Shown here piece by piece: positions 34,699 to 42,736 of a DNA stretch of 64,000 bases (position 1 is its first letter; each line of letters starts with the position of its first letter). The stretch is taken from NCBI GenBank assembly GCA_035771165.1, contig JAWNZC010000311.1, positions 3,002,001-3,066,000 on the forward strand, in the 5' to 3' direction. The notes under the pieces are model-generated. The model ran no database searches, was not told the origin of the DNA, and saw only the letters and a program-made list of their open reading frames with translations. A program made the translations under genes and the position numbers. The stretch comes from Paragorgia papillata. Taxonomy: Eukaryota; Cnidaria; Anthozoa; Scleralcyonacea; Coralliidae.

Positions 34699-36255
34699 AT
34701 GAGTTATTACTATGGATATGATGACCCAGATTATTCTTATGGAGGTGGTGGTGATGATGGAGAACAAGGGGAACAAGGACCCCAAGGAGATACAGGTGCA
34801 AAAGGCGACAAGGGTGACAGAGGTTTAACAGGTGCAACAGGTTCCACAGGATTAAAAGGAACAAAGGGTGACAAAGGGAACCAAGGTTTAGTAGGTGCAA
34901 CAGGACCACAAGGATCCCAAGGAATTAAAGGAGATAGAGGTTTACAAGGAACCAAAGGAGACAAAGGTGATGAAGGTTTGGAAGGACAAAGAGGTTTAAC
35001 AGGAGACAAAGGAAACAGTGGAGACAGAGGTGCAATAGGGCCAACAGGACCAAAAGGTCCAACAGGGACAGCTGCACAAAAAGGCGACAAAGGGGATAAG
35101 GGGGATCAAGGTCCAAAAGGTCCAAAAGGGGATAGGGGTTTGACAGGCATGGCTGGTACAGATGCTCATAAAAAGGGTAACAAAGGGGACCAAGGTAACA
35201 CAGGACCCACAGGACCCAAAGGCGACAAAGGGGATAGAGGTTTGCAAGGAACAAAAGGAGACAAAGGAGATGCTGGCATTAGAGGACCGCAAGGAAACAA
35301 AGGCGACAGAGGCAACTTTGGAACAGCAGGGGCAACAGGTTCACAAGGAACAAAGGGGGACAAAGGTGACCATGGAACAACAGGTGCAAAGGGTTCCAAG
35401 GGAGACAAAGGCGACAAGGGAGACAAAGGTATGGCAGGAACAGCCGCACAAAAAGGGGACAAAGGAGATCCTGGCGATGATGGTGCAAAAGGAAACAAGG
35501 GCAACACTGGGGCAACAGGACCCCAAGGCCCACAGGGTGCCCAAGGCCCACAAGGGAGCCAAGGTTCGCAAGGTCCAAAAGGTACCACAGGTTCCACAGG
35601 ATCGCAAGGACCACAAGGACCCCAAGGAACAAAAGGGGATAAGGGAGATCCAGGTCCCAAAGGCGACCAAGGAGACCAGGGAGTTCGAGGGTTACCTGGA
35701 GGAAAAGGATCAACTGGACTAAGAGGTCTAAGAGGTTTGAGAGGAGTTACAGGGGTTACAGGACCTGCTGGAACTTTTTCGCAGTTGGTAAAATATAAAA
35801 AGGATAGTGGAAAAACAAACCACAAGGGAGGAGCATGGGATAACACAAACAACATTAGCACTTTGCTATCATTTACAGCAACCCATGATACTGGAAAATA
35901 TTTAGTATCATATTGGTTTACACTACAACCAGATGGTCATAAAATTGATCAACAAAGTAAAAAATCTTCATGGTTTGATGGCTCAACTTACAATGCTTAT
36001 TTTGATCTAAAAACAAACCTCTACCATGGAAATATTACAGACAGATCAAACAAACTTTCAGGTTTGGAAACCATAACCATGGGAAGAACATATAACGAAA
36101 CACATTCCCACCATATTTTCTGTCAGGGTATTGCAACTATAAAAAAGGGGACCCAAATGTCTTTACACTCTTATTCTGGTTCTATTGGTGATGACTATAC
36201 CTTCCTGTTTTTCAATGTTTGGGATGTTGAGGTTAATCTTCTTAAAATTGGTTGA
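34699..36255 (+). CDS. Collagen-stalk fibre protein with globular head
   Basis: 518 residues. Residues 1-18 form a Tyr/Gly-rich tail (MSYYYGYDDPDYSYGGGG). Residues 20 to about 358 are Gly-X-Y repeats with many KGDKGD/GPQGPQG triplets and two short interruptions (AAQ, DAHKK). Residues 359-518 form a beta-rich head that looks like a C1q/TNF-type trimer domain, although no diagnostic motif proves it. The architecture matches a trimeric viral fibre: tail anchors to the capsid vertex, collagen shaft, receptor-binding knob. Collagen-like genes occur in several large DNA viruses. Start 34699 has aaataaacaATG. Confidence 0.85.
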   Translation: MSYYYGYDDPDYSYGGGGDDGEQGEQGPQGDTGAKGDKGDRGLTGATGSTGLKGTKGDKGNQGLVGATGPQGSQGIKGDRGLQGTKGDKGDEGLEGQRGLTGDKGNSGDRGAIGPTGPKGPTGTAAQKGDKGDKGDQGPKGPKGDRGLTGMAGTDAHKKGNKGDQGNTGPTGPKGDKGDRGLQGTKGDKGDAGIRGPQGNKGDRGNFGTAGATGSQGTKGDKGDHGTTGAKGSKGDKGDKGDKGMAGTAAQKGDKGDPGDDGAKGNKGNTGATGPQGPQGAQGPQGSQGSQGPKGTTGSTGSQGPQGPQGTKGDKGDPGPKGDQGDQGVRGLPGGKGSTGLRGLRGLRGVTGVTGPAGTFSQLVKYKKDSGKTNHKGGAWDNTNNISTLLSFTATHDTGKYLVSYWFTLQPDGHKIDQQSKKSSWFDGSTYNAYFDLKTNLYHGNITDRSNKLSGLETITMGRTYNETHSHHIFCQGIATIKKGTQMSLHSYSGSIGDDYTFLFFNVWDVEVNLLKIG

Positions 36256-36293
36256 AATTGAAATTTAAAAAAAAGAAACCATAATAAAAAAAA

Positions 36294-36569
36294 ATGGTAC
36301 CAATGTTAACAACAGTTATTAAGTTTGAAACAGTCGTAACCCCAGTTTTCAGTCCCCATTTTAAGTCTGTTCAACATACATCTCCAGGGAAATTTGCATG
36401 CAAGTGTGGTAAAGTATTTGCAACCCAAAACAAACTCATTAACCACACTTTCTTTCCTCAAAACACAAGTTTAAAATTTTCGAGGACTGTAACCACTTAC
36501 TTCCCAGATAAAACTTGGTTAAAAGTAAACATGAAAAAAAACCCAGTTAGCTATTTAAACAAATTTTAA
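36294..36569 (+). CDS. Small zinc-binding protein, 91 aa
   Basis: The middle of the protein has a CKCGKVF motif followed by NKLINH, resembling half of a C2H2 finger (second Cys pair spacing is short). The remainder is basic and unrecognised. Start 36294 follows 'ataataaaaaaaa'. A role in transcription or DNA binding is possible. Confidence 0.5.
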   Translation: MVPMLTTVIKFETVVTPVFSPHFKSVQHTSPGKFACKCGKVFATQNKLINHTFFPQNTSLKFSRTVTTYFPDKTWLKVNMKKNPVSYLNKF

Positions 36570-36615
36570 CTAGTTGGCAAGCAAACTATAACAAAATCCA
36601 ACAAACCATTAATAA

Positions 36616-36975
36616 ATGGAACCAGAACAAAAACCAGAACCCGAACAAAAACAGGAGATCAAACAGGAGCAAACCATTACTAAAACTCCTCCTCCTGTCC
36701 ATGTTAAAAATCCCAAAAGAGTTGCACAAGGTAAAAAACTCGCCGCCATAAGTAAGGAAGCAAAACTAAGAAAAAAAGCCAGGATGGAAAAAGAAAAATC
36801 AGAAGATTTAGAAGAAAAAAATGAAACAAGTATTTCAACATCTTGTGCAATAATTGGAACAATAGCAGCCTTAATTACCACTTACATTACTTACTCCAAA
36901 TGGAAAAAAGAACCAGAAGAAAAACCAAACAAGTCAAAAACAGTTTTCAAGGATCTTTCGAAATATGATCTCTAA
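36616..36975 (+). CDS. Small single-pass membrane protein, 119 aa
   Basis: The N terminus is charged with a PEQKPEPEQK repeat, followed by a basic region. A hydrophobic segment (SCAIIGTIAALITTYITYSKW, about residues 76-95) and a short charged tail complete it. Probably a virion or membrane-associated protein of the element; no family recognised. Start box aataaATG at 36616. Confidence 0.55.
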   Translation: MEPEQKPEPEQKQEIKQEQTITKTPPPVHVKNPKRVAQGKKLAAISKEAKLRKKARMEKEKSEDLEEKNETSISTSCAIIGTIAALITTYITYSKWKKEPEEKPNKSKTVFKDLSKYDL

Positions 36976-36989
36976 ATTTAAAAACGAAA

Positions 36990-37011
36990 TTCTTTCCACA
37001 ATTGGAAAGAA
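36990..37011 (+). terminator. 3'-end hairpin
   Basis: 'ttctttcc' pairs with 'ggaaagaa' around acaatt, directly after the membrane-protein gene and just before the next start. Confidence 0.5.
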
Positions 37012-37022
37012 ATTCAATAAAC

Positions 37023-37262
37023 ATGATTGTCAACACCCATGCAATGGAATGTGTCTTTGGGAGCAAAAACTGGCTTAATATTGGAAAACTCATATATTTG
37101 ATATCAAAAGGAAGTCAAGATGGTTACAAACTTTGGTTGTTGTACAGTAAATATGATACAAAAAACTTTAATGAAAACCGTTGTTATCATTTGTGGTCAG
37201 ATTTTGATATTTTTATGCCAGAAGATTTTGAAGATGAAGATGAATTTTTTAATAACTATTGA
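37023..37262 (+). CDS. PriCT_2-like small protein, 79 aa
   Basis: The start at 37023 is chosen because it is an ATG in the element's aataaacATG box. The residues around NWLNIGKLIYLIS, GYKLWLLYSKYD and CYHLWSDF follow the pattern of the PriCT_2 domain (W..VG.AL, DGF.LWD.WS, .C...W.SF) that normally sits between a primase-polymerase and a helicase in viral replication proteins. Here it is free-standing, with an acidic tail (PEDFEDEDEFF). It is probably a remnant or a repurposed helper of replication. Confidence 0.5.
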   Translation: MIVNTHAMECVFGSKNWLNIGKLIYLISKGSQDGYKLWLLYSKYDTKNFNENRCYHLWSDFDIFMPEDFEDEDEFFNNY

Positions 37263-37276
37263 AACTTTTGAAAATA

Positions 37277-37296
37277 TATAACAAAATAATGTTATA
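37277..37296 (+). promoter_or_regulatory. Palindrome 'tataaca-aaataa-tgttata' before the capsid gene
   Basis: The 7-bp inverted repeat (tataaca/tgttata) followed by 'aaattttttaccaatat' and 'attataataaATG' precedes the capsid gene. The same block precedes the gene at 40038. It may be the 3' hairpin of the upstream gene, a late-promoter operator, or both. Confidence 0.45.
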
Positions 37297-37323
37297 AATT
37301 TTTTTACCAATATATTATAATAA

Positions 37324-38535
37324 ATGAATACAGAGAGAGAAGTTGAATTAGAGCCTGGTTATAACAGGTTACATAGAAGTTCAATAACTGGGGAACGAGC
37401 TCGAAATGTAATTACTTTCAACCCCAATTCTGCCAATGAAGGAGAAGTAATTTACATCCACATTCCAAAACTCAAACCAGGAACAACATTAGTTCCTGAC
37501 AAGATGTTTCTCCTGTTCGACTTTAAAAACAAAAACACAAAGTCGTGGTTTAACAACAACCTTGCGAAACAACTCCAAGAACGTTTGGAAGTTAGGTTTG
37601 CAGGTGAGAAGGTTTACGACAACACAGGAGAGAGTCTTTTGGGGACTTATAAGGATCTGTGGATGGATAAGCATGAAAGGGCCAACATGATCGAAGATGG
37701 GATCGCAACAGAAAACCAGCGAAAACTCATTTCGAAATCTGATGATGCCTCTTCCGACACATATGCAGCTGTATATGGAACCAAACAGAGGATCAAGTTG
37801 GACAAGATTTTGAAGGATCATGGTCTTTATGCACCCCACAGCATGGCGAATGATTTGCAATACATTATTACACTACCAAAAGCTACCGCCATCATGAAGG
37901 CACAAAGTAGTCAATCTGTGGCTGGTTATTCTTTGGAAAATATTGAGTTGGAGTATGAAACCATTACCAACTTTTCATTGGTCCAGGAAATCGAATCATC
38001 ATACCAAGCTGGCAGAGCACTCTCCTTCGAACACGTAACTTTAATGAAAACCACACCATGGGCTGCAGCCTCAACATTAATTAATGAAACCATCAATCTG
38101 CCAAGAAAAAGCATGAAGGCGGTTGTAATGTTGTTTACAAAGGCAACGAGAGGAGGATCAGAAGAATTTGTGTACCCCAATATTGAAAGGGTCAAAATTA
38201 CCATTGAAGGAGTCCCGAATAGCATTTACTCCCAAGGCATCCCAAAACGGAGATTGTTTGAAGAGGCCGAAAGACTTTTCAGACACACCAATTACCCAAC
38301 AATCCAAGCTGATGAATTTTTTACAGAAAACCAGTTTGCCCTTGTTGTGGATCTTCGGTCAATTAATGACAATGCTGTCTATGGAGATGGTACAAAACTT
38401 CTTACAACACAATCTGGGATTATGTTAGAAATTAAGAAAAAGGCAACATCAACAGATTTGAGATGTCATGTTTTCATTTTGTCAGATGGTTTGTTAAAAG
38501 TACAGGGAGGAGCATTCCAAAGTGTTAACTACTAA
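37324..38535 (+). CDS. Major capsid protein candidate (double jelly roll)
   Basis: 403 residues, no Cys-rich or enzyme motif, beta-rich throughout. It has the lay-out seen in Polinton and adinto-like hexon proteins: an N-terminal NPNSANEGEVIYIHIPKL strand region, a FEVRF-like strand (RLEVRFAGEKVYDN), and in the second half YSLENIELEYETI followed by a membrane-face strand. The neighbouring packaging ATPase and penton candidate support the assignment. A structure prediction would be decisive. Start 37324 sits in tataataaATG. Confidence 0.75.
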   Translation: MNTEREVELEPGYNRLHRSSITGERARNVITFNPNSANEGEVIYIHIPKLKPGTTLVPDKMFLLFDFKNKNTKSWFNNNLAKQLQERLEVRFAGEKVYDNTGESLLGTYKDLWMDKHERANMIEDGIATENQRKLISKSDDASSDTYAAVYGTKQRIKLDKILKDHGLYAPHSMANDLQYIITLPKATAIMKAQSSQSVAGYSLENIELEYETITNFSLVQEIESSYQAGRALSFEHVTLMKTTPWAAASTLINETINLPRKSMKAVVMLFTKATRGGSEEFVYPNIERVKITIEGVPNSIYSQGIPKRRLFEEAERLFRHTNYPTIQADEFFTENQFALVVDLRSINDNAVYGDGTKLLTTQSGIMLEIKKKATSTDLRCHVFILSDGLLKVQGGAFQSVNY

Positions 38536-38588
38536 AAATTTGGTAAAAACTTGGTAAAAATTTGGTAAAAACTTGGTAAAACTTTTTA
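38534..38588 (+). promoter_or_regulatory. Tandem 'ttggtaaaaa(c/t)' repeats before the ATPase gene
   Basis: Four to five copies related to the 34607 array fill the MCP-ATPase gap. Confidence 0.45.
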
Positions 38589-38596
38589 AAAATAAA

Positions 38597-39223
38597 ATGG
38601 AAAACGAAGACCCAAAACCATTTAATATGATCATTGTTGGAATGACGAGTTGTGGAAAGACTCATTATTTGTTGAAAAATTTAGTTGAAAATTATAAAAA
38701 AAAATTTGAAAACATAGTTTTAATATGTCCTACATTTGTATGGAACAAAACATATTTAGAATGGGAACATCTTAATGATCCAAGATTTTTTGTTATCCCT
38801 TGCGACCAAGATGAGTCAGAAGATTTTTTAAAATATGTTGTTGATTATTGTAAAGGAACCCCAAGTTTAATTATTTTGGATGACTGTGCTTCTGGACAGA
38901 GTGTTAAAAACAGGACAAGCGAGTTGGTAAAACTTGGTTTTGGAGCAAGGCATATGAACATTAGTACGATAGTTGTTACCCAGCAGTTGACAAGCATTGC
39001 AAAACCATACAGAGAAAATATTTCGAAACTGGTTACCTTTTACAACCCAAACAGAAAAGACATGCAAGTTATTTTAGATGATTATTTGGATATTCCAAAA
39101 GAAGAAGAGAAAAAAATTAAAGAAATGTTAAAATCCAAAAAATTTTCTAAATTAGAGATCAACCTGATCCATCCATATGATCATAAAATCTTAACAAATG
39201 GGGAAAATTCAATAAATATTTGA
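38597..39223 (+). CDS. A32-type DNA-packaging ATPase (FtsK-HerA superfamily)
   Basis: 208 residues from ATG 38597 (aataaaATG box; an upstream in-frame codon is not ATG). Walker A is GMTSCGKT (about residues 14-21), Walker B SLIILDDCA (about 95-103), and a sensor-like strand STIVVTQQ follows. Size and motif spacing match the small packaging ATPases of Polintons, poxviruses (A32) and related DNA viruses. The enzyme would drive genome packaging into the particle. Gene order MCP-ATPase-penton is typical of such elements. Confidence 0.85.
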   Translation: MENEDPKPFNMIIVGMTSCGKTHYLLKNLVENYKKKFENIVLICPTFVWNKTYLEWEHLNDPRFFVIPCDQDESEDFLKYVVDYCKGTPSLIILDDCASGQSVKNRTSELVKLGFGARHMNISTIVVTQQLTSIAKPYRENISKLVTFYNPNRKDMQVILDDYLDIPKEEEKKIKEMLKSKKFSKLEINLIHPYDHKILTNGENSINI

Positions 39224-39235
39224 AGCCCAATATAA

Positions 39236-39883
39236 ATGAGGAACCTAAGAATTCTACTTAAAAATGGAGAAACAACTGTTAAATTTGAAGATCCTTTGAT
39301 CATTGAAGATACAAAATTGCTTGTTAAGGATGCAACAGTTTTTTGGGATTACAATAATTTAACAAGTCCAACATATGTTATGCATGGAACAAAAAAAATT
39401 AGTTTCTACAATGGCTATTGGACTGTTGGTATGATTATGAGATTATTAAAGGAAAACGAAATAAAGTCAGAATTACTTCCATATAGCTGTAAAATCAGAT
39501 TATACCCAACAAGAAACCTTTCCTTGCTTAAACTTGGTCCTTTGCTAGGATATCCAGAAACAACAGTAATTAGGGGAGGAGCAAATCTTGTCAGTCCAGA
39601 AACAGTCAACATAAATCTTGGAATGAGGTTTGTTTGTATATCTTGCGAGATGATTGATGGAACTAGAACATCATTTTCAGGGAAACGGGACAGAACAGCT
39701 GCAGTTCTTCCAATTACGACAAGACAACTATTGAAGGGATCAGTTGAAAAATTTGCAAACATCAACTCCGAGGCCATGTTAGACAATGGTGTTTACAATG
39801 AACTTAAATTTAAAGTTGACCATAATGTTGGCGATATTCTTCTTGAAATATTTTTATGTCCACAGAATTATGAGACTCCATAA
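39236..39883 (+). CDS. Minor capsid (penton, single jelly roll) candidate
   Basis: 215 residues, no enzymatic motif. The second half carries a strand pattern NINLGMRFVCISCEMIDGTRTSFSG followed by RTAAVLPI, similar to the penton base-like proteins of Polintons in which a 'cDLVD...G' box precedes a conserved strand. It directly follows the ATPase gene with only 12 bp between them. It would close the five-fold vertices and hold the fibres. Confidence 0.65.
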   Translation: MRNLRILLKNGETTVKFEDPLIIEDTKLLVKDATVFWDYNNLTSPTYVMHGTKKISFYNGYWTVGMIMRLLKENEIKSELLPYSCKIRLYPTRNLSLLKLGPLLGYPETTVIRGGANLVSPETVNINLGMRFVCISCEMIDGTRTSFSGKRDRTAAVLPITTRQLLKGSVEKFANINSEAMLDNGVYNELKFKVDHNVGDILLEIFLCPQNYETP

Positions 39884-39920
39884 AACTTTTTGAAAACTTT
39901 CTTGAAAACTTTTTAAAATA

Positions 39921-39939
39921 TATAACAAAAAATGTTATA
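39921..39939 (+). promoter_or_regulatory. Palindrome 'tataaca-aaaaa-tgttata', second copy
   Basis: Same block as 37277-37296, again followed by an 'accaatat' motif and 'tataataaATG'. Confidence 0.45.
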
Positions 39940-39945
39940 AATTTT

Positions 39946-40023
39946 TTACCAATATTTTTACCAATATTTTTACCAATATTTTTACCAATATTTTTACCAA
40001 TATTTTTACCAATATTTTTACCA
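39946..40023 (+). repeat. 12-bp tandem repeat 'accaatattttt'
   Basis: About six to seven copies. Each is a tandem expansion of the single 'accaatat' motif that precedes the capsid gene. The inverse, 'aaaaatattggt', resembles the 'aaaacttggt' repeats at 34607 and 38534. Confidence 0.7.
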
Positions 40024-40037
40024 ATATATTATAATAA

Positions 40038-40268
40038 ATGAATAAGAACGAGGTTTTAAATGATCTGTATGAAGCAGCTTTGATAACAGTTGCTGCTGTT
40101 GGAGTAAGTATGGTCGTTAAAAAGTTAACAGGCCAATCTTTAGCAGCGCCAGCAAGTTTTAAAGAAACAGCCAAACTTGGAGTTGCAGTTGCAGGAGGAT
40201 TATTTACTGTAAAAATGGCACAGGACAAAGGATATATACCGAAAAATGTGGATCCAAAGAAATCATAG
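40038..40268 (+). CDS. Small hydrophobic protein, 76 aa
   Basis: Two hydrophobic segments (LITVAAVGVSMVV, about 15-27, and LGVAVAGGLFTVKMA, about 50-64) separated by a basic loop, ending with a short polar tail (KGYIPKNVDPKKS). Probable inner-membrane or virion-internal peptide. Its partner may be the next gene, which has a similar glycine/alanine-rich hydrophobic start. Confidence 0.55.
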   Translation: MNKNEVLNDLYEAALITVAAVGVSMVVKKLTGQSLAAPASFKETAKLGVAVAGGLFTVKMAQDKGYIPKNVDPKKS

Positions 40269-40324
40269 AGAGAAACTTCCTAAAATTGGGGATCCTAACA
40301 AAACAAAAATATTTCCACAAATAA

Positions 40325-40735
40325 ATGGCATCAATGATAGCAGGAGGATTGTTCAATGCGGTTGCCTTTGCTGGTGCTGGATATTTGTTCCAGTCATTTA
40401 ACAAACACGGATATGCTGACGAAATAAAAAGACACAATATAGCAACAGAAAAACTTCAAAAAGACAAAGAAATTTTTTTTGAGAATGAAATTAAAAGAAA
40501 GGACAAAGTCAGAGAATTACAAGATGAAATACGAAATGCAAATTATGACATGCACGACACATCAAAATCTTTTCAAGAACTCCACGAAATTTTACAAAAA
40601 GAAAAAGAAGAAAAAACTTTGGAACCAGTTTTAGATGATTATTACCAACCAAGTGATGAAATGAAAAAATATATGGTTATTACTGTTACACTTTTGGGGG
40701 CTGGTGCTGGTTGGTTGTTGGCGGTTGTTGTCTAA
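40325..40735 (+). CDS. Membrane/coiled-coil protein, 136 aa
   Basis: The hydrophobic N terminus (MIAGGLFNAVAFAGAGYLF) is followed by a long charged helix (about 30-100; HNIATEKLQKDKEIFFENEIK) and a C-terminal hydrophobic helix (VITVTLLGAGAGWLLAVVV). I recall proteins of this plan next to small hydrophobic ones in other metazoan Polinton-like elements, but the function is unknown. Start box aataaATG. Confidence 0.55.
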   Translation: MASMIAGGLFNAVAFAGAGYLFQSFNKHGYADEIKRHNIATEKLQKDKEIFFENEIKRKDKVRELQDEIRNANYDMHDTSKSFQELHEILQKEKEEKTLEPVLDDYYQPSDEMKKYMVITVTLLGAGAGWLLAVVV

Positions 40736-40740
40736 ATTTA

Positions 40741-40773
40741 AAATTTTATTTCCTTTTGTTGGAAATAAGATTT
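40741..40773. terminator. Hairpin in the convergent gap 40735/40782
   Basis: A stem of 13 bp (one G-T) including ttatttcc/ggaaataa around the 7-base loop ttttgtt. It is placed exactly between the ends of two converging genes and is symmetric, so it could end both transcripts. Confidence 0.6.
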
Positions 40774-40781
40774 ATAGATTC

Positions 40782-41423
40782 TTAACATTTCTTTCCCTCA
40801 TTGATGATTTTTGTATACTCCTTGCACTTTCTGATCCCACTCATTTCCTCTATTTTCAAAATATTTTCAACACTAAGAGCATTTCCAAAAACTTTGAACC
40901 CTGTTTGATAAGGTCTGTAAGCATTATTTCTTGGAGAATAATTTAAAATATATTTAATCTCGTCAAACGTTCTCAACTCTGCTGTTGTTGGTTTTCTTAT
41001 TTTTTCCATTAGGTTGTCTCTTTTACAGATTCCAAAAATAATACGCATAATGAAATTCAAACTATATTTTCTGTTTAAAACCAAACCCAGTCCAATAAGA
41101 GTTTTGTTGGCTTTGTCAAAAAATTTCATAATCTCGTAACCAACAATTTTCTCTTCCTTTGGAAATAATTTCCAAAATGTTTTTACATATTTTTTAAGAA
41201 TGGGTGGTGGTGGTTCTTTGTGGTTGTAGCCATGTAACCTTTCCAAAACCAAACCACATTTTCCACAAATTATGAATCCATTACACTCAATATTTGGTAC
41301 CTTACAACATCTGCTTTTGTTTTTTAGGGTTTCGAGTTCCAAAAGACTTTCATTGAATTCTTTTTCTTCCTCCTTAGTTTCAATAATGGGGTTATGAAAA
41401 ACATCTAAATTTTGATATGACAT
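40782..41423 (-). CDS. Zn-ribbon protein, candidate TFIIB/VLTF3-like transcription factor
   Basis: 213 residues. A Cys cluster (C39, C40, C47) and the pair CGKCGLVLE (C53, C56) resemble the zinc ribbon of TFIIB-like factors, where the second pair reads C..CGLVL. The rest is helical and basic (about 80-200), compatible with a DNA-binding core but not matched to a cyclin repeat by eye. Such an element-encoded factor could recognise the conserved start boxes. Start 41423 follows aataaaaaaggaaga on the minus strand. Confidence 0.45.
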   Translation of the reverse strand: MSYQNLDVFHNPIIETKEEEKEFNESLLELETLKNKSRCCKVPNIECNGFIICGKCGLVLERLHGYNHKEPPPPILKKYVKTFWKLFPKEEKIVGYEIMKFFDKANKTLIGLGLVLNRKYSLNFIMRIIFGICKRDNLMEKIRKPTTAELRTFDEIKYILNYSPRNNAYRPYQTGFKVFGNALSVENILKIEEMSGIRKCKEYTKIINEGKKC

Positions 41424-41437
41424 TTCTTCCTTTTTTA

Positions 41438-42694
41438 TTAAATTAATCTCGCTATTCCTTTAAATACTAAGAAAACCGTTCCAATTGAAGCCCCAAAAAC
41501 TTCTGGTAATCTGTCGTCATCTTTTTCTGGATTTTCTGGAGTAAATATTCCTGGTTTGTATTTTTTTTCCATATTAATTTTAATACTGTCAGCATGTTTT
41601 ACAGGGATTTTTCTTTCATTAATTTTAACAACATCATCAATAGTTTCAATGGGTTTTACAGGAAATTTTGGAGTTTTTACAGGGTTCCCAATATTTAAGT
41701 GTCTGTTGAGCCCCAATGACATCCCAGTTGTGGCCAGTGTAAGAACATTATTGAACCCACTAATTGGATTAATAAGAATTCTCATGTCTGACGGGATTAA
41801 AATTAAACCTGGACTTATTGCAAAATTCAAAACAACATTTGTGGATTTGATAGCCTGTCTCATATTTGATATGGAAACAGTAATGTCATCCTGAGCTATT
41901 GTGTCCTCCATTAACTTTTTAAACACTTCTTGTGTTTGTAAACTTTTAGCTCCTTCGCCAACAATGACCCATCTTGTTTTTGCCTGGGCTCCCAAAACAC
42001 AGTATACAAAGGATTCTAAGGATTGTTGGAATAACTTTTGACCCAATAATGTCAACCCATTGGAATCTTTAGGTACAAAATGTTTGAAATCATCGGAATG
42101 TCTTGAACCTGCTGAAACCAGTTCTTCATATGTGTTAATTCTCCCATAACTCTTTTTTTCCAACTTTACATACCTGACTTCGTATCCAAGATCCTTCATA
42201 TCCTGTGTAAATTCTTTTGAACTTTGTGTTGAGTTACTTATTTTCTTAGTCCAAACATCGTTGGGATTGTGTTGTAAATTTTTTATGACTTCTTCTGTCA
42301 AAAACCTTCTCAGTTTGTTTGGATGTTTTAAAAACCTTCTAACCTGAAAAACATAATGATAATTAACAATACTTGTCAAAAAATAAGACCTAAATTTTTC
42401 AAAACCATTTCTTAAATGTTTGTTTGAAATTCCACACAAATATGTTGCAACATAAGAGGCAGCAATGGCAGTAAAATATGGGATTGTAAGAAAGTCATTT
42501 AATGTTGGGTTCCTTATTTTCATTGGCTGTTGGAATGTTAAATCTATGGGGTTCAAATTTACAATAAAATTTTCTCTTTCATTTGCAAATATCGTAATTG
42601 TGTTTATGTTTACAGAAGCCTTCGTTTGTTTGGTAAATTTCTGGACTGTACCAAAAACGTCCCACTCTTTTGGCCATTCTTTAGATTCTGTCAT
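41438..42694 (-). CDS. Hypothetical 418-aa protein with C-terminal membrane segment
   Basis: No family recognised. The middle region is alpha/beta with stretches such as IAASYVATYLCGIS and TRWVIVGEGA. The tail is Pro/Lys-rich and ends in a hydrophobic segment (VFGASIGTVFLVFKGIARL), a candidate membrane anchor. The gene is divergent from the integrase gene with only 42 bp between start codons, so the two probably share a promoter. Start box aataaacaATG. Confidence 0.6.
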   Translation of the reverse strand: MTESKEWPKEWDVFGTVQKFTKQTKASVNINTITIFANERENFIVNLNPIDLTFQQPMKIRNPTLNDFLTIPYFTAIAASYVATYLCGISNKHLRNGFEKFRSYFLTSIVNYHYVFQVRRFLKHPNKLRRFLTEEVIKNLQHNPNDVWTKKISNSTQSSKEFTQDMKDLGYEVRYVKLEKKSYGRINTYEELVSAGSRHSDDFKHFVPKDSNGLTLLGQKLFQQSLESFVYCVLGAQAKTRWVIVGEGAKSLQTQEVFKKLMEDTIAQDDITVSISNMRQAIKSTNVVLNFAISPGLILIPSDMRILINPISGFNNVLTLATTGMSLGLNRHLNIGNPVKTPKFPVKPIETIDDVVKINERKIPVKHADSIKINMEKKYKPGIFTPENPEKDDDRLPEVFGASIGTVFLVFKGIARLI

Positions 42695-42736
42695 TGTTTA
42701 TTAAAGTTTGGATTTTGTTTTCCCTCTCAAAATAAA
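42695..42736. promoter_or_regulatory. 42-bp bidirectional promoter
   Basis: The gap between divergent start codons carries 'aataaacaATG' leftward and 'aaaataaaATG' rightward, around a T-rich centre. There is no room for anything but a compact promoter. Confidence 0.5.

Noticed and set aside
34737..35861. Long minus-strand Pro/Ser/Leu-rich frames opposite the collagen gene
   Set aside because: They are shadows of Gly-X-Y codons on the other strand.
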